Notes: generated by a model not told the origin, from the sequence alone. Shown: positions 43,308 to 52,643, counted from the first letter of the stretch. The stretch: DNA of 64,000 nt from Microbispora triticiradicis (GCA_003260025.2 QFZU02000014.1:37678-101677); one strand, 5' to 3'. Numbers and translations: made by a program.

Positions 43308-45707
43308 TCAGGCCGGCGACGTGGTCGCCTGAGGCGGTTCGCCGACGGTGACCGTGCCCGAGTAGGCCTTCCGGACCTTCGGCCGGCCGGAGTCGCCGGT
43401 GATGGTGAACGTGCCCGCGAGCGTACGAATATCGGAGGAGAAGCCGACGTACACCTCGATGAGCCCGGTTTCCACTGAGTAGCTCATGTCCCTGTCGTAA
43501 AAGCCGAGCTGGCCCGTGGGCAGGTCGAAGCGTACGGCCGTTCGCTGCCCGGGACCGGCGGCGACACGGGCGAAGCTCTTCAACTCGAGCACCGGCCGGG
43601 TGACCGTCGCCTGCGGGTCGCGAATGTAGAGCTGGACGACTTCCTCTCCGGCTCGATCACCGACGTTGGCCACGGTGGCCTCCACGGCGACGCTGTCCCC
43701 GGCGATCACTTCGGTGCGGTCCAGAGCGACCTGTTCGATGACGAACGGGGCGTACCCCAGGCCGTGACCGAAGCGGTATCGCGGGCTGGCGGGCGAGTCG
43801 ACGTAGTCGCCGTGCCAGTGCGACCGCCCACCGGACACCTTGTGTCCGTAGAAGACGGGGATCTGGCCCACGGTCCGCGGGTAGGAGATGGGCAGCTTCC
43901 CGCTCGGGTTGACCTCGCCGAGCAGCACCTCGGTGATCGCCTGCGCCCCGGTCTGCCCCGGCAGCCAGGCCAGCAGCACCGCGGCGCACTTCTCGTGCAG
44001 GAAGTCGCCGCCGACCGGCCGACCGGCGACGAGCACCGCCACCACGGGTGTTCCGGTGGCGACGACGGCTCGGACCAGATCCTCCTGGACGCCGGGAAGC
44101 TCCAGGCTGGACCGGTCCCGCGACTCTCCCGTGGTGGCCCGGGTCGTCAACCCCGAACGATCACCCAGGACCAGCACCGCGACGTCGGCGGCCGCGGCGG
44201 CCGCGACCGCCTCGTCGAAACCGTCCCTCGACGTGTCGATCACGTCGCACCCGTGCGCGTAGCGCACCCGGTCGCCCAGGCGGGCCGTGAGCTCGTCGCG
44301 CACCGTGGGGACCCCCTCCGTGCTCTCCTCGATCTTGAGGTCGTCCGGCACGGTCATCGTCTGGCCGAGCAGACCCTTCCGCTCGCGCGCCTCCAGCAGC
44401 GACTCGACATGCGCCGCGAAGGAGTAGTCACCGAGCAGGTGCCGGGCGCTGTCGGCGTTCGGCCCGATGATGGCGACCGTTCCGGTGCCCGGCCGGAGCG
44501 GCAGGACGCCGTCGTTCTTGAGCAGGACGAGGCTGCGGCGAGCCACCTCGAGCGCCACCTCCCGGTGCCGCTCGGTGTTCACCGCCACCGTCACCGCGGC
44601 CTCGTCCACGTAAGGGTTCTCGAACAGGCCGAGCTCGAACTTGTGCCGGAGCACCCGCGAGACCGCTTCGTCCAGTCGCCCTTCACTGATCTCGCCGGCG
44701 TCCAGGGCCCCTGCCAGCGCCTCCGCGTACGCGTCCGTGGCCGGAAGCTCGACGTCGGTGCCCGCGGTGAGTGCCAGAGCCGCCGCTCGCCGCTTGTCCT
44801 GGGCGAAGTGGTGATACGAGTGGAGATCGTCGACGGCGAAGTAGTCCGACACGACGGTCCCCGCGAAGCCCCACTCTCCACGGAGGACATCGCCGAGGAG
44901 CTCACGGTTGGCATGGCAGGGAATCCCGTCCAGCTCGTGGTAGCCGGCCATCACCGACTGAAGGCCCGCCTCGCGGACCGCCGCCTCGAACGGATGGAGA
45001 TACACCTCCCGCAGCAGACGAGGCGGCAGGTGCGCCGGCGCCCAGTTCAGCCCGCCCTCGGACGCCCCGTAACCGACGAAGTGCTTGGCCGTCGCGACGA
45101 CGCCCTCCGCGAGAGAAGCACCCTGCAGGCCCCGGATGAAGGCCACGCCCATGCGGGCCACCAGGTACGGGTCCTCCCCGTAGGTCTCCTCCGTCCGGCC
45201 CCAGCGCGGATCCCGCACCACGTCCAGCACCGGCGAGAGCCCCTGATGGCTTCCCATCGCGCGCATCCGCGCACGGACGGCATCCGCCAGCAGCCGGTTG
45301 AGCTCCGGCTCCCAGGTGCTCGCGACGCCGATCGCCTGAGGGAAGATGGTCGCCTCCCGCGCCATCAACCCGGAGCACACCTCCTCGTGGACGATCGCCG
45401 GGATCCCCAGCCGGGTCTCCGTCACCAGGAAGCGCTGGATCTCGTTTGTCACCCGCACCACCTGCTCCGCCCTGAGACTTGTGGCTCCCGCGACACGGGT
45501 CACGTGCCCCAAGCCGTGCCGGAGGACCGCCCGCGCCCGCTCGGCCGAAAACCGCCCGCCCTCCATCAGCGAGAACGCCCAGGCGCTCCCCAGCTGTGCG
45601 AGCTTCTCCTCCCGGGTCATCCGGGCCAGCAGATCCGTCACGCGCTCCCCGACGGCAGCGGCCGGATCGGTGTAGGTCACTGCCGGCTCCGGACTCACAG
45701 CGGTCAT
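43308..45707 (-). CDS. GH3 beta-glycosidase (glucosidase/xylosidase)
   Basis: 799 aa from ATG 45707, with GGGG 8 bases upstream. The GH3 N-terminal TIM barrel has KHFVGYGASEGGLNWAPAHL and the nucleophile Asp in VVSDYFAVDDLH. The C-domain has RSLVLLKNDGVLPL and VLGDRSG, and a fibronectin-III-like domain (ATVANVGDRAGEEVVQLYI) ends the protein. No signal peptide, so it probably splits imported oligosaccharides inside the cell. A near-perfect LacI-type palindrome lies about 50 bp upstream. Confidence 0.93.
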   Translation of the reverse strand: MTAVSPEPAVTYTDPAAAVGERVTDLLARMTREEKLAQLGSAWAFSLMEGGRFSAERARAVLRHGLGHVTRVAGATSLRAEQVVRVTNEIQRFLVTETRLGIPAIVHEEVCSGLMAREATIFPQAIGVASTWEPELNRLLADAVRARMRAMGSHQGLSPVLDVVRDPRWGRTEETYGEDPYLVARMGVAFIRGLQGASLAEGVVATAKHFVGYGASEGGLNWAPAHLPPRLLREVYLHPFEAAVREAGLQSVMAGYHELDGIPCHANRELLGDVLRGEWGFAGTVVSDYFAVDDLHSYHHFAQDKRRAAALALTAGTDVELPATDAYAEALAGALDAGEISEGRLDEAVSRVLRHKFELGLFENPYVDEAAVTVAVNTERHREVALEVARRSLVLLKNDGVLPLRPGTGTVAIIGPNADSARHLLGDYSFAAHVESLLEARERKGLLGQTMTVPDDLKIEESTEGVPTVRDELTARLGDRVRYAHGCDVIDTSRDGFDEAVAAAAAADVAVLVLGDRSGLTTRATTGESRDRSSLELPGVQEDLVRAVVATGTPVVAVLVAGRPVGGDFLHEKCAAVLLAWLPGQTGAQAITEVLLGEVNPSGKLPISYPRTVGQIPVFYGHKVSGGRSHWHGDYVDSPASPRYRFGHGLGYAPFVIEQVALDRTEVIAGDSVAVEATVANVGDRAGEEVVQLYIRDPQATVTRPVLELKSFARVAAGPGQRTAVRFDLPTGQLGFYDRDMSYSVETGLIEVYVGFSSDIRTLAGTFTITGDSGRPKVRKAYSGTVTVGEPPQATTSPA

Positions 45708-45752
45708 CCGGTACCCCAATCACGCCTTGATCAAGTGGATCCCGTGCCTACC

Positions 45753-45776
45753 GCAAACGTGATCGATAACGTTTGC
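45753..45776. promoter_or_regulatory. LacI-type operator before GH3 gene
   Basis: 24 bp beginning GCAAACGT and ending AACGTTTGC, with 22 of 24 positions symmetric around ATCGAT. It resembles the two sites before the LacI gene, linking them into one regulon. Confidence 0.85.
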
Positions 45777-45850
45777 AATACAAAGATCGCTGATCGACGT
45801 CGCGATGTCCAGAGTCCGCATCCGAGACCCGGCGCCCCCGGCCGGGCCGG

Positions 45851-48766
45851 TCACGGGTGGGCCGCGGTCTCGGGTTCGCCGAGCCAGGTGGGGGTGATGC
45901 CGAGATTCCGGCAGATGGCCTCGGCGAGGGCGAAGGACTCGGCCGCCTCCTCCGTCCTCCCCCGGCTTCCGGCGACCCGTCCGAGGTGGTGAAGCACGTC
46001 GGCCTCGACGATCCGCTCCCCCGCCGCCCTCGCGTGCGCCAGTGCGAGCGTGAGAGTGCGGTGCGCGGTGTCCCATCGCGTCAGGGCGGCCCACGCCCGG
46101 CCCATGCCGTACAGGGCGTGGGCCATGCCGACCTGGTCGTCGATGGCCTGGCAGAACTCGTGGACGCGCTCGAACCGGGGCAGGGCCTCGGCCGGTTCGC
46201 CGCACTCCAGGCTGAGCTCGCCGAGCCGGTAGTTCACCTGCTGGGCCAGGCGGGCGCCCTGCGCCTTCTGCGCCATCTGCAGGGCCTGCTCCAGATTGAT
46301 CCGGGCCTCTTCGTGGTTGCCGAGCTGGAGATGGATCTGCCCGATCTGACGGAGCACGAGTGCTTCGTTACCGACGTCGCCGAGCGCGCTCAGAGCGGCG
46401 GCGCTGCGCCGGGCGCGGGAGAGGGCGTCCTGGAGCCGGCCCCCGAGACGGTCGAGTACGGCCAGCTTGTGCTCGGTGATGGCCTCGGCGTGCCGGTCGC
46501 GCAGCGCCGTGAAGATGGTGGCGGCCTGCCCGATGAAGTTCGCCGCCGCACCGTAGTCGTGTCTGTGCAGGCTGAGCTCGCCGAGCTCGGCGAGGATGAC
46601 CGCCTCGCCGCGGCGGTTGCCGGCGGCCCTGGTGGCGTCGAGGGCGATCTCGTGCGTCTGCTCCCACTCGTCGTGGTGTTTGCGGACCTCCAGGAGAGGT
46701 GCGGCGGTCACCGCGAGATCCCAGCAGAGGTCGTCGAAGTCCAGGTGCGCCGCCTGGCGGACCGCTCCCTGGATGTTGGGCAGCTCGGCCTCGCACCAGG
46801 TGACGGGATCGACGACGATCTCCCTGAGGTGCTCCTCCGTCATCGGCCGCCGCCGGGCCGTGCCGTGCAGCACCAGGTGGTCGTGGCCCGCGAGCTGGGT
46901 GTGGGCGTACTCGGTCACCGTCAGCAGGGCTCCGATGGCCCGCTCCAGCGCGGCGCGCACCTCCGCGCAGGGGAGCTGCGCCTGCGCCTGCTGCCGGGCG
47001 AAGATGCGGACCAGGTCGTGCAGGCCGTACCGGGGCTGGCCGTGGTCTCCGGTCGCCACGGTGACCAGGTGGCTGTGGGCGAGCTGGTCCAGGAGGTCCT
47101 CGGCCTCCCGGAGCGGGCAGTCCAGCAGCGCCGACGCCGCCCATTCCTCGTATTCGACGAGGTCGAGACTGCCGAGCAGCATGAGAAGGAGCCTGGCCCG
47201 CGGCCCCAGGGCCGCGTAGGAGAGCATCAGGTTGGCGCGCACGTCCAGTTCGCCGTGCACGAGTTCGTCGAGCCGATGGTGCTCTCCGGCCAGCCGGTCG
47301 ACCATGCGGCGTACGGGCCAGTGCGGCCGGGCGGCGAGCCGCGCGCCCGCGATGCGCAGCGCGAGCGGGTGACGCCCGCACAGGCGGACGAGCCTCGCGC
47401 CGGCCTCCGGGCTGCTCCTCATGCGGTCGTCGCCGAGCATCCGCTGCAGGAAGTCGATCGCCTGCTCCTCGGTGAAGGACTCGAGCTCCAGCCGCCGTAT
47501 GCCCGGAACGGCGGTGAGGCGGTGCCGGCTCGTGATCAGGACGGCGCAGCCGCTCGTGCCCGGGATGAGCGGCATCACCTGGCTCTCGTCCGCGGCGTCG
47601 TCGAGGATCAGCAGCGCACGTCGCTCCGAGAGCACCTCCCGGAGCATCGCGCTGCGTTCCTCGATGTGCTCGGGCAGCCGGTGGTCGGGCACTCCCAGGG
47701 TGCGCAGCGTCCCGGCCAGCGCGACGCCCGGCGGGATGCGGCGCGCCGCCTCGGCCCCGCGGAGCGGCACGAAGATCTGCCCGTCCGGAAAGTCCTCCCG
47801 CAACCGGTGGGCGACGTGTACGGCCAGGGTGGTCTTGCCCGCGCCTCCCCGGGCGGACACCGCCACGATCGACGGGCCGACCCGGTCACCGGAGGTCAGC
47901 CAGCGGGTGATCCGCGCGATCTCCTCGGCCCGGCCGGTGAAGTCGGGGGTGTCGGCCGGGAGGTTGCACGGGCGCGGGGAGGCGGCGGCGGGTTCCTCGC
48001 CCGGCGACACGGCCTCCCGCAGGATCGCCTGTTCCTGTTCCCGCAACTGCGGGCCGGGCTCGATGCCGAGCGACTCGACGAGGAGGGCGCGCGTGTCCCG
48101 ATAGAGCTGCAGCGCCTCCGCCTGGCGGCCCGACCGGTGCAGCGCCTCCATCAACCGGCCGCGCAGCGACTCGCGCAGCGGGAACTCCTCGACGAGCTGG
48201 ACCAGGACGGGGATCATGTCCGCGTGCCGGCCGAGCGCGAGTTCGTGCTCCACCCACTGGCCGACGGCGGTGAACCGCTGTTCCTCCAGCACCGCGGCCT
48301 CCGTACGCAGCGCGGGGCAGTCGTCGAGCCCCGCGAAGGGCACGCCGGTCCATTCGTCCAGCGCCTCGCGGAGGATCTCCGCCGCCCGCGCGACGTCGCC
48401 GCCGGCGGCCGACTCCTCGCTCCTGGCGACCAGCGCGGAGAACCGCAGGGCGTCCACCTCGGCGGGCCGTACGTGGAGGAGGTAACCGCGGTCGACGCGG
48501 GTGATGCGGTGCGGGTCGCCCAGCGTCGTCCGGAGGCCGCGGATGTAGGCGCGCAGGTTCGCGGCCGCGGACGCCGGCGGGTCCGACGGCCACAGCCCGT
48601 CGATCAGCCGGTCATCCGGTACGGCGGTGTTCGGACAACAGAGCAGAAGGGCCAGGAGCGTTCGCACCTTCTGGCCCTTCAAGGGGACCGGGGAGCCATT
48701 CGCCGTCAGCTCCAGCGGTCCGAGTATGCGGAACCGCAGATCTGGGTGCTGCTCTCCCCCGGCCAT
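45851..48766 (-). CDS. AfsR/SARP-type activator (wHTH-BTAD-NB-ARC-TPR)
   Basis: 971 aa. OmpR-like winged helix (about 10-95, FRILGPLELTANGSPV), BTAD domain (about 100-250), NB-ARC ATPase with P-loop SARGGAGKTTLAVHVAHRL (about 305-325) and GLPL-like region, then TPR repeats to the C terminus. Such proteins activate secondary-metabolite operons by binding direct repeats. It sits at the left end of the hydrazine-type cluster and is probably its pathway activator. A tandem 15-bp repeat lies before the divergent biosynthetic operon. Confidence 0.93.
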   Translation of the reverse strand: MAGGEQHPDLRFRILGPLELTANGSPVPLKGQKVRTLLALLLCCPNTAVPDDRLIDGLWPSDPPASAAANLRAYIRGLRTTLGDPHRITRVDRGYLLHVRPAEVDALRFSALVARSEESAAGGDVARAAEILREALDEWTGVPFAGLDDCPALRTEAAVLEEQRFTAVGQWVEHELALGRHADMIPVLVQLVEEFPLRESLRGRLMEALHRSGRQAEALQLYRDTRALLVESLGIEPGPQLREQEQAILREAVSPGEEPAAASPRPCNLPADTPDFTGRAEEIARITRWLTSGDRVGPSIVAVSARGGAGKTTLAVHVAHRLREDFPDGQIFVPLRGAEAARRIPPGVALAGTLRTLGVPDHRLPEHIEERSAMLREVLSERRALLILDDAADESQVMPLIPGTSGCAVLITSRHRLTAVPGIRRLELESFTEEQAIDFLQRMLGDDRMRSSPEAGARLVRLCGRHPLALRIAGARLAARPHWPVRRMVDRLAGEHHRLDELVHGELDVRANLMLSYAALGPRARLLLMLLGSLDLVEYEEWAASALLDCPLREAEDLLDQLAHSHLVTVATGDHGQPRYGLHDLVRIFARQQAQAQLPCAEVRAALERAIGALLTVTEYAHTQLAGHDHLVLHGTARRRPMTEEHLREIVVDPVTWCEAELPNIQGAVRQAAHLDFDDLCWDLAVTAAPLLEVRKHHDEWEQTHEIALDATRAAGNRRGEAVILAELGELSLHRHDYGAAANFIGQAATIFTALRDRHAEAITEHKLAVLDRLGGRLQDALSRARRSAAALSALGDVGNEALVLRQIGQIHLQLGNHEEARINLEQALQMAQKAQGARLAQQVNYRLGELSLECGEPAEALPRFERVHEFCQAIDDQVGMAHALYGMGRAWAALTRWDTAHRTLTLALAHARAAGERIVEADVLHHLGRVAGSRGRTEEAAESFALAEAICRNLGITPTWLGEPETAAHP

Positions 48767-49724
48767 GGCGGGTAAATACTATGTCAAAACCCTGCGGCCG
48801 GCCGGTGAATATGCTTCGCCCCCACTTCAGCGACACGCGGGACGGCTTGACGTCCATGAGAAGCACGCCGAGCACCATGGTCGCGGCACCCATCCAGCCC
48901 AGCGGCGTCAAACGATCTCCCGCGAGCCAATATCCGAAGATGCCGGCGAAGACGGGTTCCATCCCGAGGATGACGGACACCCGGGTCGGCGAGGTGCGCC
49001 GTTGCGCGTACGCCTGAACGAAATAGGCGAAGGCGCTGGCGGCCAGCCCGGTGAACGCGATCGCGCCCCAGGCGTCCCATTCGCCGGGCAGGCGGAAATC
49101 CTCCTTGAGCAGCGCGATGCACAGGGCGACCGTTCCGCACGTCCCCAGTTGCACCGCGACCAAGGCTCCCGTGGGGAAACGGCGGACCGCCCGGTCCATG
49201 GCGATGATGTGCAGCGCGAAGCAGAGGCTCGATGCCAGGGTGAGCGCGTCGCCCAGCGGGTGGAAGGCCCCTCCGTAACCCGAGAGGAGCAGCAGGCCCA
49301 GGGCGGCGGTCGCGATGCACAGGGCGCTCCAGCGGGTGACCCGCTGACGAAGGAGCACCGCGGCCATGAGCGGGGTGAACACGATGTAGAGACCGGTGAT
49401 GAAGCCCGAGTTGGACGCGGTCGTGTAGGTGAGACCGATCGTCTGGAACGCGTACCCGCCGACCAGCAGCAGGCCCAGACCCGCCCCGGCGCCCCATCCC
49501 GTACGTGAGAGCCGGCCGATCTGCGCGGCGTACGGCACGGCCACCACACCGGCCGCCAGCAGAAAACGGAGAGCCACGAACGACCACGGCGGCACGTTTT
49601 CTATGGCGTCCTGAATTACGACGAAAGTAAGCCCGAAAACGGCGGCGACCACGACGAGACCCGACTCCGCCATCCACGCGGCCGGCGCGTCCGTCTTCCG
49701 CGCGGCGGGCTCTTCGATCGACAT
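48612..49724 (-). CDS. EamA/DMT-family exporter
   Basis: 370 aa from ATG 49724. Ten transmembrane helices in two EamA repeats (GLTFVVIQDAIENVPPWSFV; GMEPVFAGIFGYWLAGDRL). Probably exports the cluster product or an amino-acid-like precursor. The core fold ends near residue 310; the last 51 residues run in another frame over the start of the SARP gene, a 155-bp same-strand overlap that is suspicious and could reflect a lost stop. Confidence 0.85.
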   Translation of the reverse strand: MSIEEPAARKTDAPAAWMAESGLVVVAAVFGLTFVVIQDAIENVPPWSFVALRFLLAAGVVAVPYAAQIGRLSRTGWGAGAGLGLLLVGGYAFQTIGLTYTTASNSGFITGLYIVFTPLMAAVLLRQRVTRWSALCIATAALGLLLLSGYGGAFHPLGDALTLASSLCFALHIIAMDRAVRRFPTGALVAVQLGTCGTVALCIALLKEDFRLPGEWDAWGAIAFTGLAASAFAYFVQAYAQRRTSPTRVSVILGMEPVFAGIFGYWLAGDRLTPLGWMGAATMVLGVLLMDVKPSRVSLKWGRSIFTGRPQGFDIVFTRHGRGRAAPRSAVPHTRTAGADGEWLPGPLEGPEGANAPGPSALLSEHRRTG

Positions 49725-49945
49725 CAACGGTTTCCTCCGGGCGACGTGCTGGGACACGAGGCTAAGCGGCCGTTGTATAAGCGCCGTATATGCGGCGCGC
49801 ACGGTCGCGATGCCCGGTCGCCCGGCACAGGCCCGGAAAACCTCCGCCGATATACGAGGAATGTACAGAAATTCGAACTTCGTCCTCTAGCCTCTCCGAT
49901 GGACGCGAAGTCTCACCTCGCGAAGTCTCACCTGGAGGATCCGAC
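49725..49945. promoter_or_regulatory. Divergent promoter region with tandem 15-bp repeat
   Basis: 221 bp between the exporter (minus) and the hydroxylase operon (plus). Bases 49904-49918 and 49919-49933 are identical direct repeats of CGCGAAGTCTCACCT, ending at the GGAGG ribosome-binding site. SARP-family activators recognise direct repeats, but these sit so close to the start codon that a role in translation or repression is equally possible. Confidence 0.5.
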
Positions 49946-51703
49946 ATGGTGATCGGTATCGATCTGGTGCACGCTGCGGTGTGGAGGTTCGACATTCAGC
50001 GGAAATCGGGAGCCGGCCGGGCCGCCGACTTCTCCGAAGTCAGCGTCGTCGCCGACCTCGGGGAATTGGCCGTCGACCTTCTCGGGGGAACGGTGGCCGC
50101 TCTCGAGAACGGGTTCGAAGGGGACGCGCTCAAGGACCTGGGCCTCGTGCTCGTTCCCGCTCCGGGCGTCGACGGAGCGGTCTTCACTCCCGGGGAGTGC
50201 GAGGCCCTCGACCGGTACGTCCAGGAGGGGGGCGCGGTGCTGATCCTCGGGGACGGGGAGTGGCCGCAGCCGCCCCAGGGCCCCGCCCCGTTCGGGTTCG
50301 CCTCGGGTGATCTCGCGATCGGCGACCCCGCGGACCCGGCGCAGCCCCACGTGCGGCCCTACCAGTTCCCGGCCGAGGTCACCGGTGCGCACCCCGCGCT
50401 GGAGGGCGTCACCCGGGCGTACCTATACCGGCCCAAGCCCGTCAGCGCCCGTTTCCCGCTGACCGGCCTGGTGGAGAAGGACGGCCAGATCTTCCTGGGG
50501 GTGGCGCGTCACGGGGCGGGCAGGGTCGCCGTGGTGGGCAACGCCGAGATGTTCGCGCGTCCCTTCCTCGGCCGCGAGGACAACGCGCGGCTCCTGCTCA
50601 ACCTGCTCTCCTGGCTGCTGGACGGCCGGCACCAGAGGTCGGCCGCCGACCTGGCGGCCGAGGTGACCGGCTCCTACCGGTTCTCCGGCCGGGACTTCTC
50701 CCCCACGGAGAACCTGAAGAACGAGCCCGGGCCGCACGTCGTCGACGCCGGTGTCTACGCCCACCTGTTCACCGGGCTCGCCGACGGGTTCCTCCGCGAC
50801 TCGGAGACCGACGAGGAGGCGTTCCTCCGCGAGGCCGAACTGCGGTTCCACGAGATGCCGCGCGTCGTCAGGCAGGCGGTGAGCCGGTTCCGTCAGCACG
50901 GCACCGACTCGGGCGTCCTGCTGGTGAAGGGCCTGCCCGTGGACCCCGCGCTTCCGCCCACCCCCGCCGACCCGAAGGCGCGGGTCCGCTTCGCCAGTCC
51001 GCTCAGCGAGCTGTGGCTGGCGGCCTTCGCGCAGGCGCTGGGCGAGCCCATCGGCTACCGCCAGGAGAAGAACGGTCTGCTGTTCCAGAACGTGGTGCCG
51101 ACGCCCCACAACGCCGCGAAGCTCTCCTCCGAGAGCTCGTCCATCCTGCTCGACTACCACACCGAGACGGCGTTCCACCCCTTCATGCCCGACTACGTGC
51201 TGCTGCACTGCCTGCGGCCCGACCACGACGGGGCGGCCAAGACGATCAGCGCCAGCCTGCGGATGGCCCTGCCCCGGTTGAGCCTCCGCGAGCGGGCGAT
51301 CCTCAGCGAGCCCCTCTACCGGACCGGGATCGACTACTCGTTCGGCAGCTCCCACGGCACAAAGGGCAACGGGCCGCTGCTGCGCGTGCTCTACGGCGAC
51401 CCCTTCGATCCCTATCTCACCGTGGACCCCGACCTCATGATGGGGATCGTGCCCGAGGCGGACGCCGCCCTGAAGCGGCTGCACGCGGTGCTCCACGAGG
51501 TCAGGCGGTGGGTGTGCCTCGACACGGGGGACCTGCTGATCGTCGACAACCGCAGGGCGGTCCACGGCCGCTCGGAGTTCACTCCCAGATACGACGGCCG
51601 GGACCGATGGCTCCAGCGCGTCTGCGTGGTCCGGGACCTCGTTCCTTCCGCCGGACACCGAAGACTGCGCGGCCGTATCATCGACACCGCGTTCGCCGTC
51701 TGA
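49946..51703 (+). CDS. 2-oxoglutarate/Fe(II) amino-acid hydroxylase (VioC/AsnO-like) with extra N-terminal domain
   Basis: 585 aa from ATG 49946 (GGAGG 8 bases upstream). Residues 1 to about 235 form an alpha/beta domain (LGLVLVPAPGVDGAVFTPGE, EGGAVLILGDGEW, GAGRVAVVGNAEMF) that looks like a class-I-amidotransferase or DUF4350-like fold without an obvious catalytic triad. Residues 260-585 are a clavaminate-synthase-like dioxygenase: facial triad H405-x-E407 (DYHTETAFHP) and H540 (NRRAVHGRSEF), with a C-terminal Arg near 554-558 for 2-oxoglutarate. Relatives hydroxylate C3 or C4 of free Arg, Asn, Lys or Orn. First gene of the biosynthetic operon. The N-terminal fusion is unusual in this family. 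Confidence 0.88.
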   Translation: MVIGIDLVHAAVWRFDIQRKSGAGRAADFSEVSVVADLGELAVDLLGGTVAALENGFEGDALKDLGLVLVPAPGVDGAVFTPGECEALDRYVQEGGAVLILGDGEWPQPPQGPAPFGFASGDLAIGDPADPAQPHVRPYQFPAEVTGAHPALEGVTRAYLYRPKPVSARFPLTGLVEKDGQIFLGVARHGAGRVAVVGNAEMFARPFLGREDNARLLLNLLSWLLDGRHQRSAADLAAEVTGSYRFSGRDFSPTENLKNEPGPHVVDAGVYAHLFTGLADGFLRDSETDEEAFLREAELRFHEMPRVVRQAVSRFRQHGTDSGVLLVKGLPVDPALPPTPADPKARVRFASPLSELWLAAFAQALGEPIGYRQEKNGLLFQNVVPTPHNAAKLSSESSSILLDYHTETAFHPFMPDYVLLHCLRPDHDGAAKTISASLRMALPRLSLRERAILSEPLYRTGIDYSFGSSHGTKGNGPLLRVLYGDPFDPYLTVDPDLMMGIVPEADAALKRLHAVLHEVRRWVCLDTGDLLIVDNRRAVHGRSEFTPRYDGRDRWLQRVCVVRDLVPSAGHRRLRGRIIDTAFAV

Positions 51704-51733
51704 TCCCTTTCATGTAAGGACAAGGACCGCGCC

Positions 51734-52621
51734 ATGGGCGAAACCACTTCGGCCCCGAGCACCGTCGTCCTGTTCCCGCAGGGCGTGAGCGTCTGTGAGG
51801 CCACCGTCGTCCTCGCGGAGGCCGCCGGCGACGAGGGCCCGGTCGTGATCGTCACCGACCGGACGCCGTTCCACCCGCTCGACCACACCTGGCCCGACCA
51901 GCCGGGCGACCGGGGCACCATCACGCTCGGGCGTCGGGAGCACGCCGTCGTGGACGCCGTCACGATGGCGGTCGGGCCCGACGGCACGCTGCACCGGGGG
52001 GAGGAGATCCCCGCCCGCCGTACGGACCCGGGCTGGTCCTTCCTGGTCGGTCACGTCCTCGAGACGCCGCCGGACGGGAGCCCGGCGGATCTCGTCGGCG
52101 AACAGGTGGGCCTCGCGGTGGACGTCGCGCGGCGATCGAGCCTGAGCGCCGCGCACACCGCCTGCCACCTGATGTCCCTCGCCCTGAACATGGAGCTGCG
52201 CGACCTGTGGCGCAAGGTCCCGCGTACGGACTGCCTCGGCAGCCCCGACTTCGACCAGGCGGCGATCACGCGGTCGAGCATCACCCCGTGGGAGAGCGTC
52301 GACCGCTACCGCCTCGGCAAGTCGCTCCGCAAGGCGGGCTTCGACGCCGAAGCCCTCCCCGGACAGCTCGACGCGGTACGCGAGGGCGTCACGGCCCGGC
52401 TGTCGGAGTGGATCGCCGCCCGCGGGCGGATCGCGATCGACACCGACGGGCCCTGGATCAACTCCCGCCGCTGGTGGGGTTGCGAGCTGCCCCCCGGTCC
52501 CGCACGGCTCCCCTGCGGTGGCACGCACCTGGGGAATCTCGGCGAGCTGGCCTCGATCGACGTGCGGATAGTGATCGGAGAGGGGGAGCTGGTAGTCAAC
52601 ACTACGGCCAAGCAGTCATGA
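51734..52621 (+). CDS. AlaX/SAD-type aminoacyl-tRNA-editing domain protein
   Basis: 295 aa from ATG 51734, 30 bp after the hydroxylase. The threonyl/alanyl-tRNA synthetase second additional domain is clear: HxxxH zinc site H141-TAC-H145 and CGGTH site C261-GGT-H265, plus the early TPFHPLDHTWPDQPGDRG motif of alanyl-tRNA editing proteins. Free-standing AlaX enzymes strip wrong amino acids from tRNA. In this cluster it may protect the host from mischarging with the new amino acid, or may have been recruited as a hydrolase or acyl-transfer enzyme (inference). Confidence 0.85.
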   Translation: MGETTSAPSTVVLFPQGVSVCEATVVLAEAAGDEGPVVIVTDRTPFHPLDHTWPDQPGDRGTITLGRREHAVVDAVTMAVGPDGTLHRGEEIPARRTDPGWSFLVGHVLETPPDGSPADLVGEQVGLAVDVARRSSLSAAHTACHLMSLALNMELRDLWRKVPRTDCLGSPDFDQAAITRSSITPWESVDRYRLGKSLRKAGFDAEALPGQLDAVREGVTARLSEWIAARGRIAIDTDGPWINSRRWWGCELPPGPARLPCGGTHLGNLGELASIDVRIVIGEGELVVNTTAKQS

Positions 52622-52643
52622 ACCCGGAAGTGGAGGTCAGTCC

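Noticed and set aside
45851..48775. Very long plus-strand frame antisense to the AfsR-type gene
   Set aside because: Produced by GC-rich codon bias on the opposite strand; its product is Arg/Gly/Val-rich with no domain, whereas the minus-strand protein shows all AfsR domains.
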